From Camelus bactrianus (lineage: Eukaryota > Chordata > Mammalia > Artiodactyla > Camelidae), in contig NC_133549.1 of the NCBI RefSeq assembly GCF_048773025.1, positions 45,880,966-45,944,965 on the forward strand: a stretch of DNA of 64,000 bases, in the 5' to 3' direction; not shown here. Within the stretch, counting starts at the first letter, position 1. More model-generated notes on the stretch are below. The model was not told the DNA's origin, searched no databases, and was given only the letters and a program-made list of their open reading frames with translations.

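Larger units (their letters stand above)
63630..64000. promoter_or_regulatory. CpG island over TBC1D12 exon 1 and the start of intron 1
   Basis: GC content and CpG frequency jump sharply from about 63630 and stay high to the edge, against an AT-rich background in the rest of the window. The island covers the 3' part of exon 1 and about 135 bases of intron 1. The transcription start is not in the window, because exon 1 continues upstream, so only the downstream flank of the promoter island is seen. Confidence 0.85.

Noticed and set aside
63635-63764. Continuation of the exon 1 frame past the donor into intron 1
   Set aside because: The frame stays open for about 40 codons of Arg/Gly/Ala-rich text, but the donor plus perfect phase joining to exon 2 shows that it is intron. 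It could be translated only if the intron were retained.
63502-63975. 157-codon plus-strand open frame
   Set aside because: It is antisense to exon 1 and open only because of high GC content. Its Arg/Pro-rich product is typical of a reverse-frame shadow of a CpG island.
1-64000. CRISPR array, operon, phage or defence system
   Set aside because: Exon-intron structure and mammalian repeats fill the window. No regularly spaced direct repeats with unique spacers and no clustered intact frames exist.
1-64000. Assignment of the gene to the paralogue TBC1D14
   Set aside because: The remembered TBC1D14 wording differs at diagnostic blocks (RNLPAKPAEE, NEILPNWDTM), whereas [15 protein letters not shown] and [10 protein letters not shown] fit TBC1D12. 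A protein search would settle it.

Overview
This window is mammalian nuclear DNA, most likely from a camelid (camel, llama or alpaca). The lineage clue is four copies of a tRNA-derived SINE whose wording (tagctcagtggtagag ... ggttcaatcccagtacctcc, followed by an A-rich tail) is that of the camelid Vic-1 type. They sit among mammal-wide MIR, L2, L1, HAL1, MER5A, Tigger and MaLR fossils. The lineage call is from remembered consensus sequences, not from a database search.

One protein-coding gene runs through the whole window on the minus strand: TBC1D12, a TBC (Rab-GAP type) domain protein. Nine coding exons can be read with consensus splice sites and unbroken phase: the 3' part of exon 1 (63765-64000, in a CpG island at the right edge), then 39446-39569, 17620-17735, 12512-12594, 11188-11305, 9826-9932, 4861-4941, 2102-2190 and 1061-1132. 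The start codon with most of exon 1 lies beyond position 64000. The rest of the TBC domain, including the glutamine finger, and the 3' end lie below position 1. Exon numbers below assume that the 63765-64000 segment is exon 1.

Everything else is intron. Intron 1 (39570-63764) holds L1 and L2 fragments, a MaLR solo LTR, a Tigger MITE, a GC-rich hairpin and, next to exon 1, a short GGGGCC-like hexamer tract. Intron 2 (17736-39445) is the most layered: a hAT transposon with ZBED-like transposase remnants (about 23311-27280) is split by an L1-type element that was itself split by an LTR, and again by a 1.3-kb L1 5' fragment with perfect target duplications. It is followed by about 5 kb of broken L1. 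The introns below 17.6 kb hold nested L1, a HAL1 copy and all four camelid SINEs.

I found no CRISPR array, true tRNA or rRNA gene, second protein-coding gene, or sign of an unknown multigene system. The short open frames in the introns are chance frames or remnants of transposable elements.
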